Source: Pelobium manganitolerans (GTDB lineage: Bacteria > Bacteroidota > Bacteroidia > Sphingobacteriales > Sphingobacteriaceae). From it: a DNA stretch of 64,000 bases. Made by a program: the position numbers and the translations under genes. Of this stretch, positions 17,260-26,399 are shown one piece after another (position 1 is the first letter of the stretch; each line of letters opens with the position of its first letter). The stretch lies in the NCBI RefSeq assembly GCF_003609575.1, contig NZ_MBTA01000023.1, positions 62,001 through 126,000 on the forward strand. The letters are read 5' to 3'. The notes beneath the pieces were generated by a model. The model did not search any database. It saw nothing but the letters and a program-made list of their open reading frames with translations, and had not been told where the DNA came from.

Positions 17260-18303
17260 TTGAAACTAAAAACCTATCAAAACAAAAGACATTTTTGGAC
17301 TTCCTTTTTGGTGTTAGCCATAAGCATACCTCTATTTTATGGGTGCACATATCTTATTTTTTCCAGAATTTTAAACCAAGCACAGGTACTAAAAACGGGC
17401 GTAGTAGCTTTATTAATTTACGTTTTGTTTGCGCTAATTATTTTATTGGTTTTAAATGCACTTAACCGTAAAACAGTAAAAAAGGGAATAAATGCAATAA
17501 AGCAATCTGCCAGCCTGCTAAAAACCTACGAGCTTACCAAAGACAAAGACCTGTTAAATATAGAAAGCGATTTTGAAGAGCTTCAGAAGCTGAATAAGAA
17601 CTTACTCACTTTAATAGAACGCACAGAAAACGCGCAAAAGCTACAGAAAGAATTTTCTGAAAACGCCGCGCACGAGCTTCAAACGCCTTTAGCCATCATA
17701 AAATCAAAGCTGGATTTAATGTTGCAGGATGAGCAACTGAGCGAAAAACAAAGTCAGCTAATTGACGATATTTACCAAGTGCTGCAAAAGCTGGGCGACC
17801 TAAACAAAAATCTCCTCTTTTTAAACAAAATAGAAAACCAACAGTTTGAATTAGCCGATATGGTGCATTGCGAGGAAGTGGTGAACAAATTAATTAAACA
17901 GCTGAACTTTTTTGCAGAATCGCGTTACCAACAGGTGCTTTTTCCGCAAATGCACCAGCTTACATTTGAGGGCAACCAATCTTTGTTTGAGCAGTTGGTG
18001 CAAAACCTACTGATAAACGCCATACAATACTCGCCCAAAGGCAGTATCATCAACATCAAGCTTGATGATGAGCACTTAACTTTTATTAACGAAGGCCCAG
18101 AATTTGAGTTTAGCGAAGCGCTGTTGTTCTCGCGTTTTTCTAAAAACAGCAATGAGAAAGAACAGGACGGCAACGGCTTGGGTTTAGCCATCTGCAAAAA
18201 AATTGCCGATTTGCATGGCTTCGGCTTAAGCTATCACCACCAAAACGGCAAACATCATTTTACAGTATTGTTTAAAGAGCCAAACCCAGCCGAGGTGGCT
18301 TAA
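17260..18303 (+). CDS. Sensor histidine kinase, partner of the upstream regulator
   Basis: A 347-residue membrane kinase that starts at TTG, two bases after the regulator stop. Two helices (about 14-36 and 45-66) are joined by only about ten residues, so there is almost no periplasmic sensor. This suggests sensing within the membrane or through another protein. No clear HAMP domain is seen. HisKA carries FSENAAHELQTPLAII (His138), and the ATPase domain has NLLINAIQYSP, a short G1 box and GNGLGLAICKKIADLHG. The ligand is unknown. Confidence 0.9.
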   Translation: MKLKTYQNKRHFWTSFLVLAISIPLFYGCTYLIFSRILNQAQVLKTGVVALLIYVLFALIILLVLNALNRKTVKKGINAIKQSASLLKTYELTKDKDLLNIESDFEELQKLNKNLLTLIERTENAQKLQKEFSENAAHELQTPLAIIKSKLDLMLQDEQLSEKQSQLIDDIYQVLQKLGDLNKNLLFLNKIENQQFELADMVHCEEVVNKLIKQLNFFAESRYQQVLFPQMHQLTFEGNQSLFEQLVQNLLINAIQYSPKGSIINIKLDDEHLTFINEGPEFEFSEALLFSRFSKNSNEKEQDGNGLGLAICKKIADLHGFGLSYHHQNGKHHFTVLFKEPNPAEVA

Positions 18304-18317
18304 TTTGGCTCTGTAAA

Positions 18318-18740
18318 TTAATCTTGCGATACAATCATCACAATTTTAATCCTAACCCTGCCCGGAGGGTTCACAGTGCCTAAACCGTCGGAGTTTTGAA
18401 TTTGCAAAGTCAGCTTTTGCTGCGATACAAAATAGCTGTATGATACTCCATCAAACACCTGCGAAATTGGTTCCCAGTTACGGTCTATATCCGCAACGTT
18501 ATCGCCGTCAAAAGAAATATACACCAGCACACCATCAAAATCATTTTGATAAACATCGCTGTTTAAAAAATTGATCGATGCAGAATAGGTAAGTCCGGCA
18601 TCATTGCTAGTCCAACGGCCAGCTTCTAAAGTTTCGTAGGCGGTTTGGTTGGGCGTAGTATAATATTCATTGGTTACTTTACGGCAGGCGGATACTCCAA
18701 GTATCGTGAAGCCTAAAATTAAAATAGCTAGCTGTTTCAT
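18318..18740 (-). CDS. Hypothetical lipoprotein
   Basis: A 140-residue protein with a lipoprotein signal (GVSAC, Cys19) and a mostly beta mature part (WTSNDAGLTYSASINFLNSDVYQNDFDGVLVYISFDGD, and RVRIKIVMIVSQD at the end). Similar short lipoproteins are frequent in Sphingobacteriaceae, but I cannot assign a family. It is convergent with the kinase gene and probably transcribed alone. Confidence 0.75.
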   Translation of the reverse strand: MKQLAILILGFTILGVSACRKVTNEYYTTPNQTAYETLEAGRWTSNDAGLTYSASINFLNSDVYQNDFDGVLVYISFDGDNVADIDRNWEPISQVFDGVSYSYFVSQQKLTLQIQNSDGLGTVNPPGRVRIKIVMIVSQD

Positions 18741-18860
18741 AAATTCATTATTGTAAGTGTATATGTTAAAGACGCTAAAAAACGTCCACAGGTTGCATAT
18801 CTAAAACAAAAAACACACCATTATTTAAGCTGTGGCTATTTATTTGTTAAGCCTAAATTT

Positions 18861-18868
18861 TAACTTTG
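18861..18868 (+). promoter_or_regulatory. TAACTTTG -7 box for the phosphohexomutase gene
   Basis: A TAnnTTTG match 23 bases upstream of the ATG at 18892. It lies downstream of an in-frame GTG at 18832, so that longer start is unlikely. Confidence 0.55.
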
Positions 18869-18891
18869 GTTTCAGAACAAAAAAGACAGAT

Positions 18892-20628
18892 ATGCAACAA
18901 CTAGAGCCCAGCGTAAAAGAACGTGTAGATAAATGGTTAAACGGCAATTATGATGCTGCCACAAAAGCAGAAATCCAAAATTTAGTAGATACCCAAGCTT
19001 ACACCGAGCTTACGGATTCTTTTTATAAGGATTTAGAATTTGGCACCGGTGGCTTACGGGGTATTATGGGGGCAGGCTCAAACCGGATCAATAAATACAC
19101 CATTGGTGCCGCTACGCAAGGTTTAGCTAATTATTTGCTGCAAAAATATCCTAACCAAGAAATTAAAGTTGCCATTGCGCATGATAGCCGCAATAATTCT
19201 GATGTCTTGGGCAAAATTACCGCCGATGTTTTTTCGGCAAACGGTATCAAAGTTTATTTCTTTAAAGCTTTGCGTCCTACGCCAGAACTTTCTTTCGCTG
19301 TGCGCGAGTTGGGCTGCAAAAGTGGCGTAATGCTAACAGCATCGCACAACCCAAAAGAATACAATGGCTACAAGGCTTACGGTGCAGACGGTGGGCAGTT
19401 TGTTGCTCCAGACGATAAATTAGTGATGCAGGAAGTGGCTAAGATTTTAAGTGTGGACGATATTAAATTTGATGCAAAGCCAGAAAACATCAGCTACATT
19501 GGCGAAGAAATGGACGAAGATTATTTGCAAAAGATTACTTCGCTTTCGGTTTCGCCGAATGCCATTAAACGTCAAAAAGATTTAAAGATAGTTTACTCGC
19601 CTATCCACGGAACAGGGATAACGCTGGTGCCACAGGCTTTGGAGCGTTTCGGTTTTGAAAACGTGATTTTGGTTGATGAACAGACAACGCCAGACGGCAA
19701 CTTCCCGACCGTAATTTACCCAAATCCAGAAGAAAAAGAAGCTTTGACCTTGGCGCTTAAAAAAGCAAAGGAAGTAGATGCTGATTTGGTTTTGGCAACC
19801 GACCCCGATGCTGACCGTGTAGGTATAGCCGTAAAAAATTTAAAAGGTGAGTTTGAGCTGTTAAACGGCAATCAAACCGGCTGTTTATTGGTAAATTACA
19901 TGTTAGAGGCTTGGGAGAAAGCCGGTAAATTTACCGGCAAAGAGTATGTAATTAAAACCATTGTTACCTCTTACCTTATTGATAAAATTGCGGAAAGCAA
20001 AAATGTAACTTGTTACAATACCTTAACCGGATTTAAGTTTATCGGTCAAATTATGACGCAACTGCAAGGCAAAGAAACTTTTATTGTAGGTGGCGAAGAA
20101 AGTTATGGCTATTTAGTAGGCGAGTTTGTGCGCGATAAAGATGCAGTGGTTTCATCGGCTTTTATTGCGGAGATGACCGCCTTTTACAAAGATAAAGGAA
20201 GCAGTTTGTACGAGGCTTTAGTAGACATGTACGTGAAATTTGGTTTTTATAAAGAGAAGCTGGTATCTATCACTAAAAAAGGTAAAAGCGGTGCAGAAGA
20301 AATTGTAGCCATGATGGAGCGCTTTAGAAACAATCCGCCTAAAAGTTTGGGAGGCTCTAAAGTTGTGGCTTTAAAAGATTACGGCTTACGCCAAGAAACC
20401 AATCTGCACGATAACAGCACTAAGGAGCTAGAATTGCCAAAATCTGACGTATTGCAGTTTATTACAGAAGACGGTTCTATTATCTCTGCACGCCCATCAG
20501 GCACCGAACCTAAAATTAAATTTTATTGCAGCGTAAACAAGCCTTTGGCCTCTAAAGCAGAATTTGATAAGGTGAACGAGGAATTAGAGCAAAAGGTGGA
20601 TAAAATTATGCAGGATTTGGAGGTGTAA
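18892..20628 (+). CDS. Phosphoglucomutase/phosphomannomutase (alpha-D-phosphohexomutase)
   Basis: A cytoplasmic enzyme that interconverts hexose 1- and 6-phosphates through a phosphoserine. From the ATG at 18892 the protein has 578 residues. GTGGLRGIMG lies near the N-terminus, TASHNPKEYNGYK carries the phosphoserine Ser151, DPDADR (304-309) binds Mg2+, GGEESYGY is the sugar-binding loop, and RPSGTEPKIKFY (534 onward) binds phosphate. Length and motifs fit the PGM2-like group used by many Bacteroidota as the main phosphoglucomutase. It is a single-gene unit. Confidence 0.94.
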   Translation: MQQLEPSVKERVDKWLNGNYDAATKAEIQNLVDTQAYTELTDSFYKDLEFGTGGLRGIMGAGSNRINKYTIGAATQGLANYLLQKYPNQEIKVAIAHDSRNNSDVLGKITADVFSANGIKVYFFKALRPTPELSFAVRELGCKSGVMLTASHNPKEYNGYKAYGADGGQFVAPDDKLVMQEVAKILSVDDIKFDAKPENISYIGEEMDEDYLQKITSLSVSPNAIKRQKDLKIVYSPIHGTGITLVPQALERFGFENVILVDEQTTPDGNFPTVIYPNPEEKEALTLALKKAKEVDADLVLATDPDADRVGIAVKNLKGEFELLNGNQTGCLLVNYMLEAWEKAGKFTGKEYVIKTIVTSYLIDKIAESKNVTCYNTLTGFKFIGQIMTQLQGKETFIVGGEESYGYLVGEFVRDKDAVVSSAFIAEMTAFYKDKGSSLYEALVDMYVKFGFYKEKLVSITKKGKSGAEEIVAMMERFRNNPPKSLGGSKVVALKDYGLRQETNLHDNSTKELELPKSDVLQFITEDGSIISARPSGTEPKIKFYCSVNKPLASKAEFDKVNEELEQKVDKIMQDLEV

Positions 20629-20775
20629 GCCTCAGCCCAGCCCCTCCGTTGTGCGGAGCAGGTTCTCCGAAGGATAGAGCGCTTTGGAAGAGGGAGTGTT
20701 GGTGGGATGTATGTGTGATAATGCGATTAGCAGGCTTGAGCTGGGATTGTAGCTTGTGCAACTAAACTGCTTTGA

Positions 20776-20890
20776 GCAATTAATTCGGCTAAAGCCAAAT
20801 TGCATTGTTTATAATTGAAAAACCGGGCTAAAGCCCGGTTCCATGGATTGATGATAATACGCTTCGAATAACCGGGCTGAAGCCCCGGTT
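20776..20890. repeat. Cluster of three GGGCT-AAGCCC palindromes (REP-like)
   Basis: The 416-base gap between the mutase and the S41 protease holds no convincing gene. Three inverted repeats sit in it. GGCTAAAGCC lies inside a GCAAT...AATTGC arm pair (20776-20803), AACCGGGCT-AA-AGCCCGGTT is perfect (20821-20840), and AACCGGGCTGAAGCCCCGGTT has one bulge (20870-20890). The last two are 49 bases apart. They resemble dispersed palindromic repeats and might also act as bidirectional terminators between the two converging genes. Confidence 0.7.
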
Positions 20891-21044
20891 CTAATGAATA
20901 ATGCGGATCAATCATAAACCTTATCATCGCGAATTCGTTGTGCTAATAAACAAATGAACCACAAAATCTAATCTACTAGTGAACTCTGCAACCAATGACC
21001 CCGTCAGCCTAATGACCCAATGAGCTACTCACTTAACGAAATTG

Positions 21045-22604
21045 CTATTTCCTCCCCTTCGGTACGGCAATCATTCCCTTAAAATCTTGGTTACCAATTG
21101 CTTTATTCAGTGTGTTTCCCGATTTAGTTTGCTGTGTGCTTAATGTACGGTTCACCTTTAAAGAACCGCTTGTTAAATAAGCCAGAGCTGCCGCCAAAGA
21201 GCGTTCGTTTGTATCACCAAAATCATGTTTAACATCATCAGGCGTCTCTAAATCGGGCGCAATTCCGTCGTAATAATCGCCGTCACCCTCAGAATTTTTG
21301 GTAGAAAAGGAAGATAGGTAAACATCATATTTATCTATCCTTATCGGGAAAAAGCCAACCGGTTTACCATAAGACGTGGAACCGAAGGTTTTAACCGTGA
21401 TGTGTGGTTTTAAGCTGTTGATTACCAATTCGCTTGCAGATGCGGTGTTATCTGTAGTGATGAATGCTACTTTGGTTACGCTGTTTAAATTTCCTTCTTT
21501 TTCAAAGATGGTGGTATTATTTTCTGGCCTGTAAGATACGTTATCCTTGTAATTGAGCATCTTACCGTTTTTGTACTCAATATTCCCTTCCTGGTCCCGC
21601 AAAGGCTGATTAACCAATATAGAGGCTTTCCCGCTGCGCAAAGTTTCATTGTAGGTTTCTACAAACATGGTTCTACCGTTTAAACCGGGTGGCGCAATCA
21701 AATTTATCAAGTGCTCTGCGGTAGAAACGTAACCGCCAGGATTGTAGCGCAAATCAATAACCAAATCGCTTACGCCGGCATTTGCAAACTTCGCAAAAAC
21801 GTTATCTAAAACTTGCGCCGAGTTTTTATCGGATGTAAATCGGGCGAAAGCCAAATAGCCTATTTTCTTTGCGCCCACAGTTAATACGCTGTCTTTAAAA
21901 ATAGGGCTACTGTCGTATTTCTTGGCGGTTAAACTCACGTTAAAAGCTAGGCCTTTTTTATTAATCCCCGTTAAGCTTACGCTAGATGCGTTTAAAGCAT
22001 CTTCCAAAAAGCTTACTTCTCCATCGTAATCGCTTCCAATTGTTTTTCCGTTAATCTTGGTAATCCTATCGGCGCGACCTAAGCCCGCTAAAGCTGCCGG
22101 CGAACCCGGAGAGCAAAAACGGATATATACTTTGTAATCGGTTTTTTTACCCTCTAAATAAACGTAAAAGCCGGTGTCGTTTCCTTCGCCGTTAAAATCA
22201 ACACCTTGTGCATTTTTAACAGATGCAATAACACCTTTGGCCGCTAAATCTTCTATAAAAGAGTATTTAGTATCGTCGGGGTCATCGGGGTTGTATTCGT
22301 AAGATTTTCCGGTAGTCGGATTTATGGCTTTTTGCGTTATTGCAAAAAGCTCGCGGTTTAAACTGTAAAGCTCTTCCGAAAAATTGAAATTATCGCGCGG
22401 TGCAAACGCTTCGTAGCTAGGCAAATATTGGTTCCACAAATACAGTTCTTTGGCGTATAAAAAAATGGAATCTTTGGTGAGTTGCGTACGCGTTCCGTTG
22501 GCTGTTTTGGTATCAGTTTTACTGATTTTATCTTTTTTGCAGGCACCTAACAATACCACGGAGGCTAGGGCGCATAGCTGCAACAATTTTTTGGCTTTTG
22601 TCAT
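21045..22604 (-). CDS. S41 family C-terminal-processing peptidase, lipoprotein
   Basis: A membrane-anchored periplasmic serine protease of the CtpA/Tsp group. The lipobox is LLGAC (Cys22). An N-terminal helical domain to about residue 140 is followed by a PDZ-like domain (GFYVYLEGKKTDYKVYIRFCSPGSPAALAGLGRADRITKING). The S41 catalytic domain carries VIDLRYNPGGY and TASASELV (Ser389 or Ser391). Length 519 is normal for the Bacteroidota lipoprotein subgroup. It is last in a minus-strand run that begins with the ABC ATPase, 48 bases after the HAD gene. The substrate is unknown. Confidence 0.9.
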   Translation of the reverse strand: MTKAKKLLQLCALASVVLLGACKKDKISKTDTKTANGTRTQLTKDSIFLYAKELYLWNQYLPSYEAFAPRDNFNFSEELYSLNRELFAITQKAINPTTGKSYEYNPDDPDDTKYSFIEDLAAKGVIASVKNAQGVDFNGEGNDTGFYVYLEGKKTDYKVYIRFCSPGSPAALAGLGRADRITKINGKTIGSDYDGEVSFLEDALNASSVSLTGINKKGLAFNVSLTAKKYDSSPIFKDSVLTVGAKKIGYLAFARFTSDKNSAQVLDNVFAKFANAGVSDLVIDLRYNPGGYVSTAEHLINLIAPPGLNGRTMFVETYNETLRSGKASILVNQPLRDQEGNIEYKNGKMLNYKDNVSYRPENNTTIFEKEGNLNSVTKVAFITTDNTASASELVINSLKPHITVKTFGSTSYGKPVGFFPIRIDKYDVYLSSFSTKNSEGDGDYYDGIAPDLETPDDVKHDFGDTNERSLAAALAYLTSGSLKVNRTLSTQQTKSGNTLNKAIGNQDFKGMIAVPKGRK

Positions 22605-22652
22605 GTGAAGATTATCTGCATAAGAACGTATAAACCAGTCATTTTGTTGCGG

Positions 22653-23258
22653 TTAAGCCTGTAAAAAAGTCAAAAAATCTACCTTGCTATTTGTCGCTAA
22701 TTTTTTGCGGATTTCACTATTTCCAATCAGCAGCAGCTCATCGCTTTTAAAGCCGTTTTCTTTCATCAAAACATTTAAAGCATCATGTTCACTCTGGTAT
22801 TCATCCGCAAAATAAACTTTAAGATATTGGTCCAAGCCGTTCCATTCGGTTTGGCGTATTTTGTTTAGTTGTTGTTGCGCGTTACCTGCCGTTAAAATAA
22901 AAATAGCAATGCGGTTCACCACTAGTTCCTGCATTAGCGCTAAAGCTTCTTTAAATAAAAGCAATTTAAGCGGTAATTTGGCATTGCTAAACAACAGTTT
23001 CAGGTTTTCTTGATACTTGCTTTCTATTCCAAAAGTTTGCTGCACTTCCTCAAACATTCCTTTTTGTCCATGCGCATAGTATCTTTTCTCCATAAACGCC
23101 AGCATGTCTTTGGCAGGCGGAAATGTAGCCAGATATTCGATAAAATTGGCAAAAAGATAATAAACCTGTAAGTCATAATCCTTTTGCGGGATTAAAGTAT
23201 CATCTAAATCAAAAACAACGGCTTTTTTACTCGCAGGGATTTGTTGGTAGCTTAACAT
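22653..23258 (-). CDS. HAD superfamily hydrolase
   Basis: A 201-residue cytoplasmic phosphatase-like protein. VFDLDDTLIP gives the nucleophile Asp17 and Asp19, a helical cap follows, ILTAGN is motif II, and VYFADEYQSEHDALN with LLIGNSEIRKKLA is the motif III/IV region, although the last acidic residues are less canonical than usual. The gene begins ten bases after the unidentified 228-residue gene and is probably translated with it. The substrate cannot be read from sequence. Confidence 0.85.
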   Translation of the reverse strand: MLSYQQIPASKKAVVFDLDDTLIPQKDYDLQVYYLFANFIEYLATFPPAKDMLAFMEKRYYAHGQKGMFEEVQQTFGIESKYQENLKLLFSNAKLPLKLLLFKEALALMQELVVNRIAIFILTAGNAQQQLNKIRQTEWNGLDQYLKVYFADEYQSEHDALNVLMKENGFKSDELLLIGNSEIRKKLATNSKVDFLTFLQA

Positions 23259-23268
23259 CTTTCACAAA

Positions 23269-23955
23269 TTAAATAACAGCGGGCGTTAGGCGTAAAATTT
23301 CATTTTCACTAGCTGCCAAATGGTACAAACCCTCTACGCCTTTCAGTTTTTGTTGTACCCGTTTTAAAATTTCGGCATCTAAGTTTTGTACACAGCTTAT
23401 TTTCTGTTCGCGCAATAAAACGTAGTGCTGTTGTAGGCTTTCGCCGATGTTGTAGCAAGCGAGTGTTTTAAACGCAGCTTGGTTAAACCATTTCCCTAGC
23501 TGAGTGAAGTTTAAACTTTGTATGCCGCTCCAAATTTGGGATGGTTCTTTTACCGCATCGTCAATAGTTATTAATCCGCCACGTCCGTCCGCATCTGCCA
23601 AAGCCACTTGCCGGTTGGGATAGCCCAACTTTAATAAACTTGAAGATAACGATGCGTAAGAATCGGCAAGGGCAGCGGGTTTTGAAAAAACTAAATCTGG
23701 TGCAAAAACTTTTATCCCAAATTCTTCAAAAAGTACTTTGGCGTTTTGCAGTGCTTTTAACTCTGTAAACCTCAACGGAAAAACCTCGGTAACTTGTTGA
23801 TCCAAACAGAAAGTTAAAATCTGATGCGCCAAAGAATTGCTCTGTTGCGAAGGGTAACTGACGCAACAATCACCAAAAACAACCTCAGCCCCAACCAGCA
23901 TTTGGACAAGCTGTGCACTTGCCGGATGTTGCGATGTACTTATTAAAACTTTCAA
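23269..23955 (-). CDS. Unrecognised protein with a pre-ATP-grasp-like N-terminus
   Basis: A 228-residue soluble protein. The start MKVLISTSQHPASAQLVQMLVGAEVVFGDC, followed by VTEVFPLRFTELKALQNAKVLFEEFGIKVFAPD, looks like the Rossmann-type pre-ATP-grasp region of carbamoyl-phosphate-synthase-like enzymes. The next segment (SKPAALADSYASLSSSLLKLGYP) matches the point where an ATP-grasp domain would begin. The remainder is too short and lacks clear nucleotide-binding loops, so it may be a degenerate, non-catalytic relative. It lies two bases after the ABC ATPase and ten before the HAD gene. The assignment is tentative. Confidence 0.65.
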   Translation of the reverse strand: MKVLISTSQHPASAQLVQMLVGAEVVFGDCCVSYPSQQSNSLAHQILTFCLDQQVTEVFPLRFTELKALQNAKVLFEEFGIKVFAPDLVFSKPAALADSYASLSSSLLKLGYPNRQVALADADGRGGLITIDDAVKEPSQIWSGIQSLNFTQLGKWFNQAAFKTLACYNIGESLQQHYVLLREQKISCVQNLDAEILKRVQQKLKGVEGLYHLAASENEILRLTPAVI

Positions 23956-23957
23956 TA

Positions 23958-24614
23958 CTAATTGCTATAAATTAAACCGTCTTTCATGGTTATCTTACGG
24001 TCCGCCATATCGGCTAATTCTTCATTATGCGTTACAATCACAAAAGTGTGCTGAAAGCGGTCGCGCAGATCAAAAAACAGCTGGTGCAGTTCTTTTGCAT
24101 GTTGCGAATCGAGGTTACCGGAAGGTTCATCGGCTAAAATTAAATCGGGCTGGTTAATTAAAGCACGGGCCACCGCAACACGTTGCTGCTCTCCGCCCGA
24201 CATTGCCGCCGGTTTATGTTGCGCCCTGTCTTTTAAACCGAGTAAAGTAAGCAATTCCATAGCCTGCTTTTCGGCTTCTGCCCTGGATTTTTTTGCGATA
24301 AAAGCCGGAATGCAAACATTTTCTAAAGCCGTAAACTCGGGCAATAAATGATGAAACTGAAATATAAAACCAATGTGGCGGTTGCGGAACGCGCTTAGCT
24401 GTTTGGCATTTAGCTTTGTAATGTCTTGCCCGTTTATCAGCACAGATCCTGCATCGGCTTTATCCAAAGAACCAATGATGTGCATCAAAGTGCTTTTACC
24501 TGCGCCAGAAGCTCCTACAATACTTACAATCTCGGCTTTGCCCACTTCTAAATCCACATTTTTGAGGATTTGCAGGTCGCCATAATTTTTTACAATGTTT
24601 AAAGCTTTCAGCAT
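23958..24614 (-). CDS. ABC transporter ATP-binding protein, LolD/MacB type
   Basis: A cytoplasmic ATPase of the lipoprotein-release/macrolide-export subfamily. From the ATG at 24614 it has 218 residues: Walker A GASGAGKS (34-41), Q-loop [16 protein letters not shown], signature [15 protein letters not shown] and Walker [14 protein letters not shown], with the switch His in VTHNEEL. The [16 protein letters not shown] segment is typical of LolD. An upstream in-frame ATG at 24674 would add 20 atypical residues and is less likely. The permease partner is not in the window. It heads a four-gene minus-strand run. Confidence 0.92.
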   Translation of the reverse strand: MLKALNIVKNYGDLQILKNVDLEVGKAEIVSIVGASGAGKSTLMHIIGSLDKADAGSVLINGQDITKLNAKQLSAFRNRHIGFIFQFHHLLPEFTALENVCIPAFIAKKSRAEAEKQAMELLTLLGLKDRAQHKPAAMSGGEQQRVAVARALINQPDLILADEPSGNLDSQHAKELHQLFFDLRDRFQHTFVIVTHNEELADMADRKITMKDGLIYSN

Positions 24615-24738
24615 CCGCCAAAAATAAATAAAAGAAGCTGCAAAAAAAGCCTTTTTATGGAGGTTAAACGCCAAATTAATGGCAATAAGATTTTATTTAT
24701 GAGGATGTATTTGTAATTTCACAGCAAATTTTTAGAAG

Positions 24739-25929
24739 ATGAATATTCACGAATATCAAGGTAAACAAATTCTTAAAAGTTTTGGCGTAAGGGTACAAGA
24801 AGGCATTGTTGCCGATACTCCTGAAGAAGCTGTAGAAGCGGCCAAAAAACTTAAAGAAGAATACAACTCGGACTGGGTTGTGGTTAAGGCACAAATTCAC
24901 GCTGGTGGCAGAGGTAAAGGCGGTGGGGTAAAGCTGGCTAAAAATTTAGACGAGGTAAAGCAGAAGGCAAGCGAAATTATAGGCATGCAGCTGGTTACCC
25001 CACAAACTGGCGCCGAAGGTAAACGTGTGAATAAAGTTTTGATTGCGCAAGACGTGTACTACCCGGGCGAGTCGGAAACTAAAGAATTTTACATTTCTGT
25101 ACTACTAAACCGTGCTACCGGCAGAAACATTATTATGTACTCTACGGAGGGCGGTATGGACATTGAAGAGGTTGCAGAAAAAACGCCTCACTTAATTTTT
25201 AAAGAGGAAATAGATCCTAAAGTAGGTTTACAAGGTTTCCAAACCCGCAAAATTGCCTTCAACTTAGGACTGTCTGGCGCTGCGTTTAAAGACATGACCA
25301 AGTTTATCGCCGCATTGTATAAAGCGTACGAGGCAACGGACTCTTCAATGTTTGAGATTAACCCGGTTTTAAAAACTTCTGACGATAAAATCTTAGCGGT
25401 TGATGCTAAAGTGAATTTGGATGACAACGCTTTGTTCCGTCACCCAGATTATGCAGCCATGCGCGATACAACAGAAGAAGATCCAACCGAGGTAGAAGCT
25501 TCTGCATCAAACCTAAACTATGTAAAACTAGACGGAAATGTTGGCTGTATGGTTAACGGTGCTGGTTTGGCAATGGCAACCATGGACATTATTAAGATTG
25601 CCGGTGGCGAGCCCGCAAACTTTTTAGACGTGGGCGGTACAGCTAATGCAACAACGGTAAAAGCTGCTTTCAACATTATTTTGAAAGACCCAAACGTAAA
25701 AGCTATTTTAATTAACATTTTTGGCGGTATTGTACGTTGCGACCGCGTTGCACAAGGTGTAATTGACGCTTATAAAGAAATGGGCAATATTAATGTGCCT
25801 ATTATTGTGAGGTTGCAAGGCACCAACGCCGAAGAAGCCAAAAAATTGATTGACGAGTCTGGCCTAAAAGTTTTCTCGGCTATCCTTTTAAAAGAAGCTG
25901 CAGATTTAGTTTCTGAAGTATTGGCGTAA
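24739..25929 (+). CDS. sucC: Succinyl-CoA synthetase beta subunit, ADP-forming
   Basis: The TCA-cycle enzyme subunit that binds succinate and nucleotide. The 396-residue protein opens MNIHEYQGKQILKSFGV, has the ATP-grasp domain (VVKAQIHAGGRGKGGGVKLA, FEINPVL), and the C-terminal ligase domain (LDGNVGCMVNGAGLAMATMD, FLDVGGTA, INIFGGIVRCD, RLQGTNAEEAKKLIDESG). All are standard. The alpha subunit gene sucD is not adjacent, which is common in this phylum. The gap after the stop holds a repetitive AAGGTTTAAGG tract, then a terminator. Confidence 0.97.
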   Translation: MNIHEYQGKQILKSFGVRVQEGIVADTPEEAVEAAKKLKEEYNSDWVVVKAQIHAGGRGKGGGVKLAKNLDEVKQKASEIIGMQLVTPQTGAEGKRVNKVLIAQDVYYPGESETKEFYISVLLNRATGRNIIMYSTEGGMDIEEVAEKTPHLIFKEEIDPKVGLQGFQTRKIAFNLGLSGAAFKDMTKFIAALYKAYEATDSSMFEINPVLKTSDDKILAVDAKVNLDDNALFRHPDYAAMRDTTEEDPTEVEASASNLNYVKLDGNVGCMVNGAGLAMATMDIIKIAGGEPANFLDVGGTANATTVKAAFNIILKDPNVKAILINIFGGIVRCDRVAQGVIDAYKEMGNINVPIIVRLQGTNAEEAKKLIDESGLKVFSAILLKEAADLVSEVLA

Positions 25930-26032
25930 GGAAGGTTTAAGGTGTAAGGTTTAGGATTTAGGGTTTGAAGGCGTGGGGTTTTGGAAAAAGTTCTAATCAC
26001 CTAAAACTAATCTCCCATCAGATTAATAAGAT

Positions 26033-26063
26033 AAATCCCGGTTTTTTAATCGGGATTTTTTTT
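26033..26063 (+). terminator. Terminator downstream of sucC
   Basis: The stem AAATCCCG/CGGGATTT around a ten-base loop is followed by a T-run. An ATG at 26064 begins immediately at its end, so the ferredoxin-like gene probably uses the later start. Confidence 0.88.
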
Positions 26064-26132
26064 ATGCCTAACGTTAAATACTGCACCATTTTTGATAAAT
26101 TTAGATACGCGCAAGTGCAAAAGCGCTACCAA

Positions 26133-26399
26133 ATGAAAGTCCACACTCCAGACCATATTGTTTATTTGTGCTTAGGCAGCAAATGCGAAAAAAAAGGCGC
26201 AAAAGAATGCTATAAAAAAGTGAAGAAACTTTTAAAGGGCAGCAAAACAAAAAAAGTGGAGGTGATTAAAACGGAGTGTACAGATAGGTGCGACTATGCA
26301 CCTGTGATGTCTTTTCAGCCGGAGAATAAGTGGCTCATCACTTATAAACAAGATGAAGTGCTTGAAAAAACACTTCACCTTGTAACAAAGAAATCTTAG
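26133..26399 (+). CDS. Thioredoxin-like 2Fe-2S ferredoxin domain protein
   Basis: An 88-residue protein of the thioredoxin-fold ferredoxin group. YLCLGSKCEKKGAKEC places cysteines at 13, 18 and 26, and VIKTECTDRCDYAPVMSF places cysteines at 49 and 53. The C-x4-C and C-x3-C pairs fit a 2Fe-2S site. MKVHTPDHIVYLC is a natural start; longer ATG starts at 26064 or 25965 run into the sucC terminator. It probably carries electrons or has a redox role, with no partner visible nearby. The 3' end overlaps the convergent ferritin gene by four bases. Confidence 0.82.
   Translation: MKVHTPDHIVYLCLGSKCEKKGAKECYKKVKKLLKGSKTKKVEVIKTECTDRCDYAPVMSFQPENKWLITYKQDEVLEKTLHLVTKKS

Noticed and set aside
20727-20927. 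A minus-strand frame of 66 codons
   Set aside because: It runs through the palindromic repeat cluster, and its residues simply translate the repeats. No domain or start context supports a gene.
25965-26132. Extended N-terminus for the ferredoxin-like protein
   Set aside because: It crosses the sucC terminator, and the family begins near the residues encoded from 26133.
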